DNA of 64,000 nt from Microbacterium sp. LWH11-1.2 (GTDB lineage: Bacteria; Actinomycetota; Actinomycetes; Actinomycetales; Microbacteriaceae), in assembly GCF_038397745.1 (NCBI RefSeq), contig NZ_CP151636.1, forward strand, positions 1,054,001-1,118,000, in the 5' to 3' direction. The notes under the pieces were generated by a model. The model had not been told where the DNA came from. It ran no database searches and worked only from the letters and a program-made list of their open reading frames with translations. Positions 28,284-36,964 of the stretch are shown one piece after another. The stretch's first letter is position 1, and each line of letters begins with the position of its first letter. The position numbers and the translations under genes are program-made.

Positions 28284-29354
28284 GTGGGTCTTGACCTTCT
28301 GCTCGCCAGCACCACACCCAGCCCCGACGCTGCGGGAGGTGGTTTCGACCTGATCGGCACCATCCTCTGGCCGCTGAAGTGGCTGGTCGAGATGATCCTC
28401 GTCGCGTGGCACTGGCTCCTCACCGCGGTGGGTCTGCCCGCGGCATCCGGTCTCACCTGGGTCCTGTCGATCGTCGGTCTCGTCATCGTCGTCCGTGCCG
28501 CTCTGATCCCGCTGTTCGTCAAGCAGATCAAGAGCCAGCGAAAGATGATGGAAATCGCTCCTGAGCTGCGGAAAGTCCAGGAGAAGTACCGCGGCAAGAA
28601 GGATCAGCTCTCTCGCGAGGCCATGAGCCGCGAGACCATGGCGCTGTACAAGAAGCACGGCACGACGCCGATGTCGAGCTGCCTTCCGCTCCTCGTGCAG
28701 ATGCCCATCTTCTTCTCGCTCTTCAGCGTGCTGAGCGACGTCAGCAAGCACGCGAAGGCCGGGATCGGCGGCGTCGGGTTCCTCAGCCCGGAACTGACGA
28801 AGGAGTTCTACGACGCCAAGCTGTTCGGCGTCGCCTCGCTGCATGAGACTCTCGGCAATGCCGTGGATGCGCAGAACACCACGGCGATCATCATCCTGGT
28901 CACGCTGGTCGTGCTCATGATCGGATCGCAGTTCTTCACCCAGCTGCAGATCATCTCGAAGAACCTGTCGCCCGAGGCCAAGACCGGCCAGGCGTACCAG
29001 ATGCAGAAGATCATGCTCTACGTGCTGCCGCTCGGCTTCATCTTCTCGGGCATCTTCTTCCCGCTCGGCGTCGTCGTCTACTGGTTCATCTCGAACCTGT
29101 GGACGATGGGCCAGCAGTTCCTCGTCATCCGCGAGATGCCGACTCCCGGTTCCGAAGCCGCCAAGGCGCGCGAGGAGCGCCTCGCGAAGAAGGGCAAGGC
29201 GATCGATTCGTCCGGCAAGGTCGTCCCGATGGCTGCGTACGAGGCGGAGCAGAAGCGCCTGCTGGACGAGGCGGAGAAGGCCAAGGCAGAGGCACCGAAG
29301 CGTCAGCAGCCGGTGGGTAAGAAGCGCGCGAAGAAGAAGGGGAGCGGTTCATGA
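28284..29354 (+). CDS. yidC: Membrane protein insertase YidC
   Basis: YidC inserts and folds membrane proteins, alone or with Sec. The 356-residue protein starts at GTG 28284. It has an N-terminal membrane stretch (about 18-45), the WVLSIVGLVIVVRAALIPLFVKQIKSQRKMMEI helix with the conserved hydrophilic-groove Arg, and KKHGTTPMSSCLPLLVQMPIFFSLFSVL. Two later helices follow (FIFSGIFFPLGVVVYWFISNLWTMGQQ). The C-terminal tail is Lys-rich (KKRAKKKG), as in Gram-positive YidC that binds ribosomes. It has no large periplasmic domain, as expected. Confidence 0.97.
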   Translation: MGLDLLLASTTPSPDAAGGGFDLIGTILWPLKWLVEMILVAWHWLLTAVGLPAASGLTWVLSIVGLVIVVRAALIPLFVKQIKSQRKMMEIAPELRKVQEKYRGKKDQLSREAMSRETMALYKKHGTTPMSSCLPLLVQMPIFFSLFSVLSDVSKHAKAGIGGVGFLSPELTKEFYDAKLFGVASLHETLGNAVDAQNTTAIIILVTLVVLMIGSQFFTQLQIISKNLSPEAKTGQAYQMQKIMLYVLPLGFIFSGIFFPLGVVVYWFISNLWTMGQQFLVIREMPTPGSEAAKAREERLAKKGKAIDSSGKVVPMAAYEAEQKRLLDEAEKAKAEAPKRQQPVGKKRAKKKGSGS

Positions 29355-29842
29355 GTGAGGTCGTGACCGAGACCACCGAACCGACGGTGGCACAGCTGGA
29401 GAACGAGGGTGACGTCGCCGCGGACTACCTCGAGGAGCTGCTCGACATCGCCGACATCGATGGGGATCTGAACCTCGATGTCCGTCAGGGTCGCGCCTAC
29501 GTGTCGGTCGAGGCAGAGGGCGATGGACTCGCTCTGCTCTCGGCGCCCGACACCGTGCAGGCGCTTCAGGAGCTCACGCGTCTCGCGGTGCAGAACCGCA
29601 CGGGTTCGTTCTCGCGTCTGATCCTCGACATCGGCGGATCGCGCGACACGCGTCGCCGACAGCTCGAGACGCTGGTGGATGCTGCGGCCGCGAAGCTCGA
29701 CGAGGGCTCGTCTCAGGCATCCCTGCCGTCGATGTCCAGCTACGAGCGCAAGCTGGTTCACGACATCGCTGCCGACCGGGGCCTCGTCTCCGAGTCGTAT
29801 GGCGAGGGCGCCGACCGGCACACGGTGCTGCGTCGCCGTTGA
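29351..29842 (+). CDS. jag: Jag/KhpB RNA-binding protein
   Basis: The 163-residue protein overlaps yidC by four bases. It has an acidic start, a KH-like domain (YLEELLDIADIDGDLNLDVRQGRAYVSVE...LTRLAVQNRTGSFSRLILDIGGSRDTRRRQLETLV) and a C-terminal R3H domain (SSYERKLVHDIAADRGLVSESYGEGADRHTVLRRR). The family binds RNA and affects cell division and envelope growth in Gram-positives. A parS site begins immediately after its stop codon. Confidence 0.93.
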   Translation: MSEVVTETTEPTVAQLENEGDVAADYLEELLDIADIDGDLNLDVRQGRAYVSVEAEGDGLALLSAPDTVQALQELTRLAVQNRTGSFSRLILDIGGSRDTRRRQLETLVDAAAAKLDEGSSQASLPSMSSYERKLVHDIAADRGLVSESYGEGADRHTVLRRR

Positions 29843-29858
29843 TGTTTCACGTGAAACA
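29843..29858. promoter_or_regulatory. parS: parS centromere site 1
   Basis: TGTTTCACGTGAAACA, the perfect ParB-binding consensus, immediately after jag. Confidence 0.97.
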
Positions 29859-29881
29859 TCGAATGGCGAGGGTCTGATCCC

Positions 29882-30523
29882 ATGTCCGTGAGTGCGAATG
29901 GTGCCGAGCTCGAGGTCGAGCCCGAGATCGCTGCGGAGCTCTTCGGGGATCGGATCGACGTGGCTCGATCGTTTACGGCAGCCTTGGCGCGAGAAGGCGA
30001 GGAGCGCGGTCTCATCGGTCCGCTCGAGCTCCCGCGCCTGTGGACCCGACACATCCTCAACAGCGTGATCGCTGCGCCGCTCTTCCATGGATCCGTCGCG
30101 GACATCGGTTCCGGTGCGGGACTGCCGGGCCTGGTACTGGCGATCGCCCGATCGGACGTGCAGTGGACGCTCATCGAGCCCATGGAGCGACGGGTCACCT
30201 GGCTCAACGAGCAGGTCACTGCTCTCGGGTTGGACAATGTCGATGTCGTGCGAGCCCGGGCGGAGGACGTGCGTCCTGCCGATGGCTTCGATGTCGTGAC
30301 GGCGCGAGCAGTAAGTGCACTCCGCACGCTCATCCCCCTGACGGCGCCCCTCGTGCGCGACGGGGGAGAGCTCACGCTTCTCAAGGGCATGAACGCAGCG
30401 AACGAGATCGCCGCGGCACAGAAGCAGATCAAGAAGTTCCGCCTCTCCGACGTGCGCGTCGAGGTGCTGGGCGAGGGTGTGCTGCCGGAGATCACTCGAG
30501 TCGTGCGGGCCGTCGTCCGCTGA
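29882..30523 (+). CDS. rsmG: 16S rRNA (guanine-N7)-methyltransferase RsmG
   Basis: RsmG methylates a guanine in the 530 loop of 16S rRNA using SAM. The 213-residue protein has the RsmG start (AAELFGDRIDVARSFTAALAREGEERGLIGPLELPRLWTRHILNS), the SAM motif VADIGSGAGLPGLVLAI, and WTLIEPMERRVTWLNEQV. VVTARAVSALRTLIPLTAPLVRDGGELTLLKG follows. It is the usual gene between jag and parA. parS sites flank it on both sides. Confidence 0.96.
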   Translation: MSVSANGAELEVEPEIAAELFGDRIDVARSFTAALAREGEERGLIGPLELPRLWTRHILNSVIAAPLFHGSVADIGSGAGLPGLVLAIARSDVQWTLIEPMERRVTWLNEQVTALGLDNVDVVRARAEDVRPADGFDVVTARAVSALRTLIPLTAPLVRDGGELTLLKGMNAANEIAAAQKQIKKFRLSDVRVEVLGEGVLPEITRVVRAVVR

Positions 30524-30535
30524 GTCGGGTTCGGA

Positions 30536-30551
30536 TGTTTCACGTGAAACA
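30536..30551. promoter_or_regulatory. parS: parS centromere site 2
   Basis: TGTTTCACGTGAAACA, perfect consensus, 12 bp after the rsmG stop. Confidence 0.97.
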
Positions 30552-30609
30552 TCCACTGTTCGAAGCTCATATGTGGGGCGCTTGCTGGGCGGTGTTCCCC
30601 GTGGGCGGG

Positions 30610-30697
30610 TGCGGGATCGCTCCCTTCGTTCGCAAAGCGGGCACCCTCCCCGCAAGCGGGGACACCTCCCGATGCTCACGCCGGGAGCGATCCCGCA
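30610..30697. repeat. Structured dispersed element, copy B
   Basis: An 88-bp element whose ends TGCGGGATCGCTCCC and GGGAGCGATCCCGCA pair perfectly over 15 bp. An inner CCCCGC-aa-GCGGGG hairpin replaces the CCCGC/GCGGG pair of copy A. It shares the interior words CCCTTCGTTCGCA and CCTCCCGATGCTCA with copy A. Confidence 0.8.
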
Positions 30698-30792
30698 TCC
30701 GCGGACGAGCTTCCATGCAGTCCATGAGCGCGAGGTCGGTCTCAACGGGTAGGACTGGTGGTCGCCCCGGGCAGTGAGGTCTTATAGGGGGC

Positions 30793-31155
30793 ATGCATGT
30801 GGAGCGAGTGGTGCCTATCCTGACCGTGGCGGATGTCGCGAGCGCAGTCGAGGTTCATCGGCAGGTGTTGAGGATGTCGGTGGTCATGGATCACGGATGG
30901 ATCGTGACGCTCGCAGATGATGCCGGTCGACAGCTGAGCGTCATGACCCATGATGCGTCCGCTGCGGTGAACCCGGATGTCTCGGTCTTCGTGGATGACG
31001 TGGGGGAGGCGTTGCGCCGGGCCGTCGCCGCCGGCGCGGAGATCGTGTATCCGATGACGGACGAACCCTGGGGCGTCACGCGCTTCTTCTACCGCGATGC
31101 CGGTGGGAGCGTCATCAACGTCGGCATGCACACGGTGCCCTCTGCTCTGCAATAG
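30793..31155 (+). CDS. VOC (glyoxalase/bleomycin-resistance fold) family protein
   Basis: The 120-residue protein has the VOC pattern of two beta-alpha-beta-beta-beta modules: VVPILTVADVASAVEVHRQVLRM, LSVMTHDAS, VSVFVDDVGEALRRAVAAGAEIVYPMTDEPWGVTRFFYRDAGGSVINVG. It sits between parS sites, where relatives often have no gene. Metal ligands are not obvious. GGGGG is very close to ATG 30793, so GTG 30799 is a possible start. Substrate unknown. Confidence 0.85.
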   Translation: MHVERVVPILTVADVASAVEVHRQVLRMSVVMDHGWIVTLADDAGRQLSVMTHDASAAVNPDVSVFVDDVGEALRRAVAAGAEIVYPMTDEPWGVTRFFYRDAGGSVINVGMHTVPSALQ

Positions 31156-31234
31156 GGTGCCAGCCGTCGCCTATTCCCGCGCCTACATGCTCCGTGATGG
31201 AGGCGAGCGCGAGGAGGCCTTCCTCGGGGGGCGA

Positions 31235-31250
31235 TGTTTCACGTGAAACA
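31235..31250. promoter_or_regulatory. parS: parS centromere site 3
   Basis: TGTTTCACGTGAAACA, perfect consensus. Confidence 0.97.
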
Positions 31251-31457
31251 TGAGGTCGAGACCGAGGTCGGTGGCCGCCTACGAGATCGACGATGTCGAC
31301 GGGCTGGGAGATCTGGGCTGCGAGGGACCTTCACCGCACCGGGTAAGGGTGCATCCCTGACTGGTTGCCGGCTCACCGACATGCGTCGATGGCTCCGGTG
31401 CCTGCCCTGAGGGGAGGACCTGGGGGGACGTTGCGCCTGGCAGGGACTCATGCCCAC

Positions 31458-31473
31458 CGTTTCACGTGAAACG
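31458..31473. promoter_or_regulatory. parS: parS centromere site 4 (variant)
   Basis: CGTTTCACGTGAAACG: the palindrome is kept but both outer bases are changed in a compensating way. Confidence 0.9.
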
Positions 31474-31784
31474 TCTGTCCTCCTGACCGAGATCCGTCTT
31501 CCTGACCGAGTCTGATTTCCAGCGCGGTGGACGGGGTGGGCCGCCCTGTGGACGCGAGTACCGCGGATCAGCCCGGCGCCGCGCACTCGATCGATGTTCG
31601 AAGGAGGGTGGATCTCCGAATCCGGGGCTTCGTAATGGGGATCCTGTCCGGCGAGCATCTTGAGAACTCCCGCCCGCAGACATGCAAGACCCGCACGGGT
31701 CACGCCGCGACTGCGCGACTCGCTGATGTGAGTGCCTGGAAGAGTCTCGCGTGAGGACTGCGGGGAAAGCTAGCCGCGAGCATC

Positions 31785-31800
31785 CGTTTCACGTGAAACA
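31785..31800. promoter_or_regulatory. parS: parS centromere site 5 (variant)
   Basis: CGTTTCACGTGAAACA: one outer base differs from consensus. Confidence 0.93.
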
Positions 31801-32321
31801 TCTCGCTTGATCGTCTCGCCTGACCCTCGAGTGACTCCTGCGGCGGGGTGGTCGGGTGCTCCGAGCGTCATGAGGCGCGTCACGGGAGGATGAACAGCGT
31901 TCTCAAGACGCGGGCGCTCCCGAAATACGACCATCGAGAGCGGTCTCCGTTCGCCGGAGACGGTCACACCGCACGGCCCTTCGGGTGCAGCCTCCCCAGA
32001 ATCGTGATGGTGGAGGTGGGCGGGCACGGCGCATGGTCCTCCCCGGACGTCGTGGGGGAGAGGTCCGTGGGGTGAATGAACAGAATCGATCCCTACGGAA
32101 CAGGCAGCTCGGCGCCGTCCTGGGCGAGCACCCGGTCCACGTGAGGTTGGCATCGGTGGCCGGTTGTGACCGCAGTTGCGTGAGCGCCTGACCTCGCAGG
32201 GGGGTGAAGTCCCTGGCGCGCGTACCAGAGAGAATGCGGCAGGGGAGGGTGCCTGCGCTGCGAAGAGAGAACTCCGTCGCGCCTCCCAGGGCGTTGTCAG
32301 CGCGACGCTGGGGCTTCGCGA

Positions 32322-32351
32322 CGATACATGTTTCACGTGAAACATGTATCG
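32322..32351. promoter_or_regulatory. parS: parS centromere site 6, extended palindrome
   Basis: The 16-bp consensus at 32329-32344 is embedded in a perfect 30-bp palindrome (outer arms CGATACA and TGTATCG). Confidence 0.96.
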
Positions 32352-32588
32352 TCGGCCGCCTGCTGCGGTCGCGGCTCGAGACGTGGGTGGACTGATTCCC
32401 GGAGCTGCATCCGCAGAGCCGTGGGTGGGGGAGACACCGGCGCCCTGAGTGGAAGAGTCAGCACTCCGGCACCCTGCAGAGACCGAAGGAGTGTGACCGA
32501 GGGTGTCAACCGAAGAGCCTCGGAGACCCCCGGTAAGTCCAAGGTCGCCTCCTGCGATTAGAGTGGTACGCGGCCCCGAAAGGAGTGG

Positions 32589-33515
32589 ATGTTTCACGTG
32601 AAACAATCCGAGAAGGCATCACCGAACGAGTCGTTCGGGATGGATACACCGCTCGCGCGGGAGCTCGCCGACCTGTCTGCTCGGCGCCGCGCGCTCGAAG
32701 CCGCGAAGGTCGAGTTCACGGGGGAGACCCGCGTGCTGACGGTGTCGAATCAGAAGGGCGGCGTGGGGAAGACGACCACGGCCGTCAATGTCGCTTCGGC
32801 TCTCGCCGGACTCGGCGCAAAGGTTCTGGTCATCGACCTCGATCCACAGGGCAACGCATCCACGGCGCTCGGCGTCCCGCACAGCGCCGAGGTCCCGAGC
32901 GTCTATGACGTGCTCATCGAGGAGTTCCCGCTGGCGGACATCGTGCAGCAGAGCCCCGAGGATCCCAACCTCTTCTGTGCTCCGAGCACCATCCACCTCG
33001 CCGGCGCCGAGATCGAGCTCGTCGCTCAGGTCGCGAGGGAGCATCGGCTCCGCCGGGCCCTGGAGGACTACCTCGTCGACAGCCCGATGGACTTCGTCAT
33101 CATCGACTGCCCGCCGTCACTCGGGCTGCTGACGATCAATGCCTTCACCGCGGCATCCGAGGTCTTCATCCCGATCCAGTGCGAGTACTACGCACTGGAG
33201 GGCCTGAGCCAGCTGCTCGGCAGCATCCAGATGATCCAGAAGCACCTGAACCCCTCGCTGCACCTCTCCACCATCCTGCTGACGATGTTCGACGGGCGCA
33301 CCCGTCTGGCGCAGCAGGTGGCGGATGAGGTGCGGACCCACTTCCCGACGCAGGTGCTGGAGACCGTGATCCCGCGCTCGGTACGTGTGTCGGAGGCACC
33401 GAGTTTCGGCCAGACGGTGATCGCCTACGATGGGCAGTCCGCCGGCGCGATCGCGTATCGCGAGGCCGCTGTCGAGATCGCGTCGCGCACAGCGACGCAG
33501 AGCAAGGAGAAATGA
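32589..33515 (+). CDS. parA: Chromosome partitioning ATPase ParA
   Basis: ParA is a DNA-binding ATPase that moves ParB-parS complexes. The 308-residue protein has a deviant Walker A KGGVGKTTTAV (K56-V66), LVIDLDPQGNAS, and VIIDCPPSLGLLTINAF as Walker B region. The start is ATG 32589, with GAAAGGAG five bases upstream. The first codons, MFHVKQ, are themselves a parS site. An internal ATG at 32640 (MDTPLAREL) would exclude it but lacks an equally strong ribosome binding site. parB follows with a four-base overlap. Confidence 0.97.
   Translation: MFHVKQSEKASPNESFGMDTPLARELADLSARRRALEAAKVEFTGETRVLTVSNQKGGVGKTTTAVNVASALAGLGAKVLVIDLDPQGNASTALGVPHSAEVPSVYDVLIEEFPLADIVQQSPEDPNLFCAPSTIHLAGAEIELVAQVAREHRLRRALEDYLVDSPMDFVIIDCPPSLGLLTINAFTAASEVFIPIQCEYYALEGLSQLLGSIQMIQKHLNPSLHLSTILLTMFDGRTRLAQQVADEVRTHFPTQVLETVIPRSVRVSEAPSFGQTVIAYDGQSAGAIAYREAAVEIASRTATQSKEK
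32590..32605. promoter_or_regulatory. parS: parS centromere site 7, inside the parA start
   Basis: TGTTTCACGTGAAACA overlaps the parA start codon and codons 2-6. ParB bound here would cover the parA translation start region of DNA and could repress its transcription. Confidence 0.96.
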
Positions 33516-34483
33516 TGGCGAAGCGCACTGGACTGGGTCGGGGCATCGGCGCCCTGATTCCGACGGCGGATCAGGCGGAGCGTCCCGTCGACGTGTTCTT
33601 CCCGGGCGCGAATCTCCGTCCGAGCGAGGACCAGGTCAGCACGGTCGCTCGCGAGCAGGAGGAGCTGTCAGCCGTTCCCGGCATCCACCTCGTCCAGGTC
33701 GATCCGAACACCATCGTCCCGAACCCCCGTCAGCCGCGTACGCACTTCAATCCGGAGGACCTCGCGGAACTGGTGCACAGCGTCCGTGAGTTCGGCGTCC
33801 TGCAGCCGGTCGTCGTGCGGAAGAACTCCGACGGCGAGTACGAGCTCATCATGGGGGAGCGGCGCACCCGCGCAGCCCGGGAGGCCGGGCTCGACACGAT
33901 CCCTGTGATCGTCCGCGAGACCGCAGACGAGGATCTCCTCCGGGACGCCCTCCTCGAGAACCTGCATCGCTCCGAGCTCAACCCGCTGGAAGAGGCTTCC
34001 GCGTACCAGCAGCTCCTCGAGGACTTCGGCATCACGCAGGAGGAGCTCGCGACCCGAATCGGGCGGTCGCGACCCCAGATCAGCAACACGATCCGGCTCC
34101 TCAAGCTCCCTGTCCCGGTGCAGCAGCGGGTCGCCGCCGGAGTGCTCACGGCAGGCCACGCTCGCGCGATCCTCAGCCTCGAGACTCCCGAGGCGATGCA
34201 GCGTCTGGCCGACAAGGTCGTGAACGAGGATCTCTCCGTGCGCGCCACGGAAGAGGTCGCGAAGTCGCAGCCGTCGACCGCGGGGAAGGCTCCGAAACCC
34301 ACCCCGGGAGCGCGACGCGCCTACCTCGACGAGGTCGCCGGCAAGCTCGGCGACCGCCTGAACACCCGCGTGAAGATCGCTCTGGGTGCTCGTAAAGGCC
34401 AGGTCACGATCGATTTCGCGTCGATTCAGGATCTGAACCGGATTCTCGAGGAACTCGGCGAACAGGGATACGGGCGCGGCTGA
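33512..34483 (+). CDS. parB: Chromosome partitioning protein ParB
   Basis: ParB is a CTP-dependent clamp loaded at parS. The 323-residue protein begins MMAKRTGLGRGIGALIP and contains the N-terminal CTP-binding region with the box GERRTRAAREAG (from 115). A helix-turn-helix of the KorB/ParB type follows (TQEELATRIGRSRPQISNTIRLLKLP), and a C-terminal dimerisation domain (RVKIALGARKGQVTIDFASIQDLNRILEELG). It overlaps parA by four bases; AAGGAGAA precedes the ATG. Confidence 0.97.
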   Translation: MMAKRTGLGRGIGALIPTADQAERPVDVFFPGANLRPSEDQVSTVAREQEELSAVPGIHLVQVDPNTIVPNPRQPRTHFNPEDLAELVHSVREFGVLQPVVVRKNSDGEYELIMGERRTRAAREAGLDTIPVIVRETADEDLLRDALLENLHRSELNPLEEASAYQQLLEDFGITQEELATRIGRSRPQISNTIRLLKLPVPVQQRVAAGVLTAGHARAILSLETPEAMQRLADKVVNEDLSVRATEEVAKSQPSTAGKAPKPTPGARRAYLDEVAGKLGDRLNTRVKIALGARKGQVTIDFASIQDLNRILEELGEQGYGRG

Positions 34484-34543
34484 CCGCCCTCGGCGCCAGG
34501 GGGAGGCCTAGACTCGCGTCAGATGATGTCGAGGAGGGGCACA

Positions 34544-35992
34544 ATGTCGCGCACACAACCCGGATCAGCCATACGAGGCCGCGTCATCGCGGTCAGCGTC
34601 GCCGCCGCTCTCGGCGGCTTCCTGTTCGGCTTCGACACCGCCGTGATCAACGGTGCGGTCGATGCTCTGGCCGGCAGTCAGTCCGGGTTCGACCTCGGCG
34701 TGGGCCTCAAGGGCTTCGCCGTGTCGTCGGCGCTGATCGGCTGCGCCGTCGGCGCCTGGTTCGCCGGGCCCCTAGCCAACCGGTTCGGCCGAATCCCGGT
34801 GATGGTCGTGGCCGCCGTCCTGTTCCTGCTCTCGTCGCTGGGCTCCGGGTTCGCGTTCGGGGTCATCGACCTCATCTTCTGGCGCGTCATCGGCGGACTC
34901 GGCGTCGGCGCGGCATCCGTTATCGCTCCCGCGTACATCGCCGAGGTCTCGCCGGCGCACATCCGCGGACGTCTCGGCTCGCTCCAGCAGCTGGCGATCG
35001 TCACAGGTATCTTCATCGCCCTCCTCTCCGATGCGATGCTCGCGAACGTCGCAGGAGGAGCCGCAGAGCCGCTCTGGGGACTGGACGCGTGGCGCTGGAT
35101 GTTCATCGCCGGTGCGGTTCCGTCGATCGTCTACGGCGTCGTGTCGATGAGACTCCCCGAATCTCCGCGCTATCTCGTCGCGAAGGGAGAGCTCGAGAAG
35201 GCCTCCGAAGTTCTGACCACGGTCACCGGTGCGGTCGACGTGAAGGCGAAGATCGCCGAGATCACCGGCACGCTCAACACCGAGCGCTCGGAATCGCTGC
35301 GTGATCTGCGGGGCAACCGCCTGGGTCTGAAGCCGATCGTGTGGGTCGGCATCCTGCTGTCGGTCTTCCAGCAGTTCGTGGGCATCAACGTGATCTTCTA
35401 TTACTCGACGACGCTGTGGCAGTCCGTCGGGTTCGGGGAGTCGGAAGCGCTCCTGATCACGGTGATCACGTCGGTGACGAACATCGTCGTGACGATCGTG
35501 GCGATCCTCCTCGTGGATCGGGTCGGCCGACGGATCATGCTCCTCGTGGGATCCGTGGGCATGACGCTCACGCTGGGACTGATGGCGCTGGCGTTCTCCT
35601 TCGGAACACTGGATGCCGCGGGCGCGGTGACGCTCCCCGACCCCTGGGCGACGGTCGCCCTGATCTGCGCGAACGGCTTCGTGGTGTTCTTCGGTGCCAC
35701 GTGGGGGCCGCTGGTGTGGGTGCTGCTGGGGGAGATGTTCCCGAACTCGATCCGCGCCGGGGCCCTCGCCGTCGCCGCGGCAGCGCAGTGGGTCGCCAAC
35801 TTCTTCATCTCGACGACGTTCCCGGCCTTCTCGGCGATCGGGCTGCCCTTCGCCTACGGGTTCTACGCGTTCTTCGCCCTGCTGTCGTTCTTCTTCGTGT
35901 ACTTCAAGGTCGCGGAGACCAAGGGGAAGGAGCTCGAGGACATGCGCGAAGACACGAAGGTCGAGCGCCGGCGTCGCCCCAGTCGGACGTAG
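34544..35992 (+). CDS. MFS sugar porter (SP family)
   Basis: The 482-residue protein has 12 membrane segments and the sugar porter motifs: GFLFGFDTAVINGA in helix 1, NRFGRIPVM in the first loop, PESPRYL after helix 6, and QQFVGINVIFYYS in helix 7. DRVGRR and a late VAETKGKELEDM also occur. The start ATG 34544 is preferred because GAGGAGGGG precedes it; ATG 34523 is 8 bases after a TAGACT box and could be a leaderless start. It probably brings in a sugar or polyol with protons. The substrate is not evident. Confidence 0.92.
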   Translation: MSRTQPGSAIRGRVIAVSVAAALGGFLFGFDTAVINGAVDALAGSQSGFDLGVGLKGFAVSSALIGCAVGAWFAGPLANRFGRIPVMVVAAVLFLLSSLGSGFAFGVIDLIFWRVIGGLGVGAASVIAPAYIAEVSPAHIRGRLGSLQQLAIVTGIFIALLSDAMLANVAGGAAEPLWGLDAWRWMFIAGAVPSIVYGVVSMRLPESPRYLVAKGELEKASEVLTTVTGAVDVKAKIAEITGTLNTERSESLRDLRGNRLGLKPIVWVGILLSVFQQFVGINVIFYYSTTLWQSVGFGESEALLITVITSVTNIVVTIVAILLVDRVGRRIMLLVGSVGMTLTLGLMALAFSFGTLDAAGAVTLPDPWATVALICANGFVVFFGATWGPLVWVLLGEMFPNSIRAGALAVAAAAQWVANFFISTTFPAFSAIGLPFAYGFYAFFALLSFFFVYFKVAETKGKELEDMREDTKVERRRRPSRT

Positions 35993-35995
35993 GCT
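35990..35995 (+). promoter_or_regulatory. Leaderless-type -10 box overlapping a stop codon
   Basis: TAGGCT begins with the TAG stop of the sugar porter gene and lies six bases before ATG 36002, so the next gene probably has its own leaderless transcript. Confidence 0.5.
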
Positions 35996-36001
35996 GGAAG
36001 C

Positions 36002-36337
36002 ATGTCAGAGTCCGTCCAGCGCCGCGCCAGCCTCGAAGTGCTGCGTGCGGAAGCGGCGGACGAGCTCGCGGTCCTCATCCAGGAGCGTCTGCTCGGCGGC
36101 GAGGACCCGTGGGACTTCATGGAGGAGCTCCCGAGCGTCGACGAGCTCGTCGTCTACCTCCTGCGGGCCGACAACATCACCGCGAACGACGGCGTGCGGC
36201 CGAACGCGGCCCGGCACTACCGGGTGCTGCGCCAGATCGCCCTGGAGTACCCCGAGCTGACCCCCGCCGTCTGGGGACTCCTCGACGAGAAGCAGCGTCA
36301 CCGCCGGTGGGACCCGACGGTCGCCGACGCGTCCTGA
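36002..36337 (+). CDS. Small uncharacterised helical protein
   Basis: The 111-residue protein is acidic and helical (SLEVLRAEAADELAVLIQERLLGGEDPWDFMEELPSVDELVVYLLRADNITANDG) with a Trp/Arg-rich end (LDEKQRHRRWDP). It has no signal peptide or membrane segment. I do not recognise the family. The single-base gap to the GrpB gene suggests cotranscription. The start is supported by a -10 box (TAGGCT) six bases upstream. Confidence 0.75.
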   Translation: MSESVQRRASLEVLRAEAADELAVLIQERLLGGEDPWDFMEELPSVDELVVYLLRADNITANDGVRPNAARHYRVLRQIALEYPELTPAVWGLLDEKQRHRRWDPTVADAS

Positions 36338-36338
36338 C

Positions 36339-36866
36339 ATGCCTCGGATGCTCGTCTCGTACGATCCGTCCTGGCCGGCTCGCTTCGAGGAGATCGCCGC
36401 AGAGCTGCGCGCGCACGGCGAACCGAGCTGGCTGATCGAGCACATCGGATCGACGGCGGTTCCCGGCATGCGAGCCAAGCCGATCATCGACCTCGCCGTG
36501 CGGATCGAGGGTGCCGAGGACTTCGTACGACACCGACCGGCCCTCGAGGAGATCGGCTGGCGCCGCGGCAGCAGCGTGCAGAGCCATCCGGTGATGGTGT
36601 TCGAGGAGGACGGCATCCGCACCCGCATCGCGCACTTCTTCCCCGCATCCGACTGGGACACCGTGAACCAGCGCATCCTGCGCGACTGGCTCCTGGCTCA
36701 CCCCGCGGATGCCGACCGCTACACGCACGCGAAGTGCGACGCCGTGGCCGCTGCCGCCCACGGCACCTCCACCTACAACGCCGCCAAGGCCCCCGTCATC
36801 CAGGACCTCGTCGACCGTGCCCGTGCCGCCCGCGGCCTGCCCTCGGTCCCCGTCGCCGACAGGTAG
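36339..36866 (+). CDS. GrpB family (UPF0157) nucleotidyltransferase-like protein
   Basis: The 175-residue protein shows the family pattern: MLVSYDPSWPARFEEIAAEL, then IEHIGSTAVPGMRAKPIIDLAVRI (the nucleotidyltransferase-like GS...D region), HPVMVFEEDG and FRDWLLAHP-like IRLRDWLLAH. The fold is related to nucleotidyltransferases; cellular substrates are not established. It is one base after the preceding small gene. Confidence 0.9.
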   Translation: MPRMLVSYDPSWPARFEEIAAELRAHGEPSWLIEHIGSTAVPGMRAKPIIDLAVRIEGAEDFVRHRPALEEIGWRRGSSVQSHPVMVFEEDGIRTRIAHFFPASDWDTVNQRILRDWLLAHPADADRYTHAKCDAVAAAAHGTSTYNAAKAPVIQDLVDRARAARGLPSVPVADR

Positions 36867-36964
36867 CCGCGTCGCAGCATCCGCCTGCCCCGATCGTCTC
36901 CTCACCACAACCTCTGTGTGGTTCATCCCAGGCGGCTGCGCCCGTCCGCGCAGCGCAGGGCGCA

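Larger units (their letters stand above)
31156..32588. other. Gene-free parS region
   Basis: About 1.4 kb between the VOC gene and parA without a credible gene. Open frames exist on both strands, including one of 278 codons on the minus strand. They lack ribosome binding sites and conserved-looking content, and several merely read MFHVKH through parS. The stretch holds four parS sites and otherwise unremarkable sequence. It looks like a centromere-like loading zone. Confidence 0.7.

Noticed and set aside
29843..32605. Regularly repeated 16-mers as a possible CRISPR array
   Set aside because: The repeats are the parS palindrome, spaced irregularly by hundreds of bases, with no spacer-like units and no cas genes.
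31770..32606. A 278-codon minus-strand open frame beginning MFHVKH in the parS region
   Set aside because: The start is a parS palindrome, there is no ribosome binding site, and the content is low-complexity Pro/Arg/Ser without domains.
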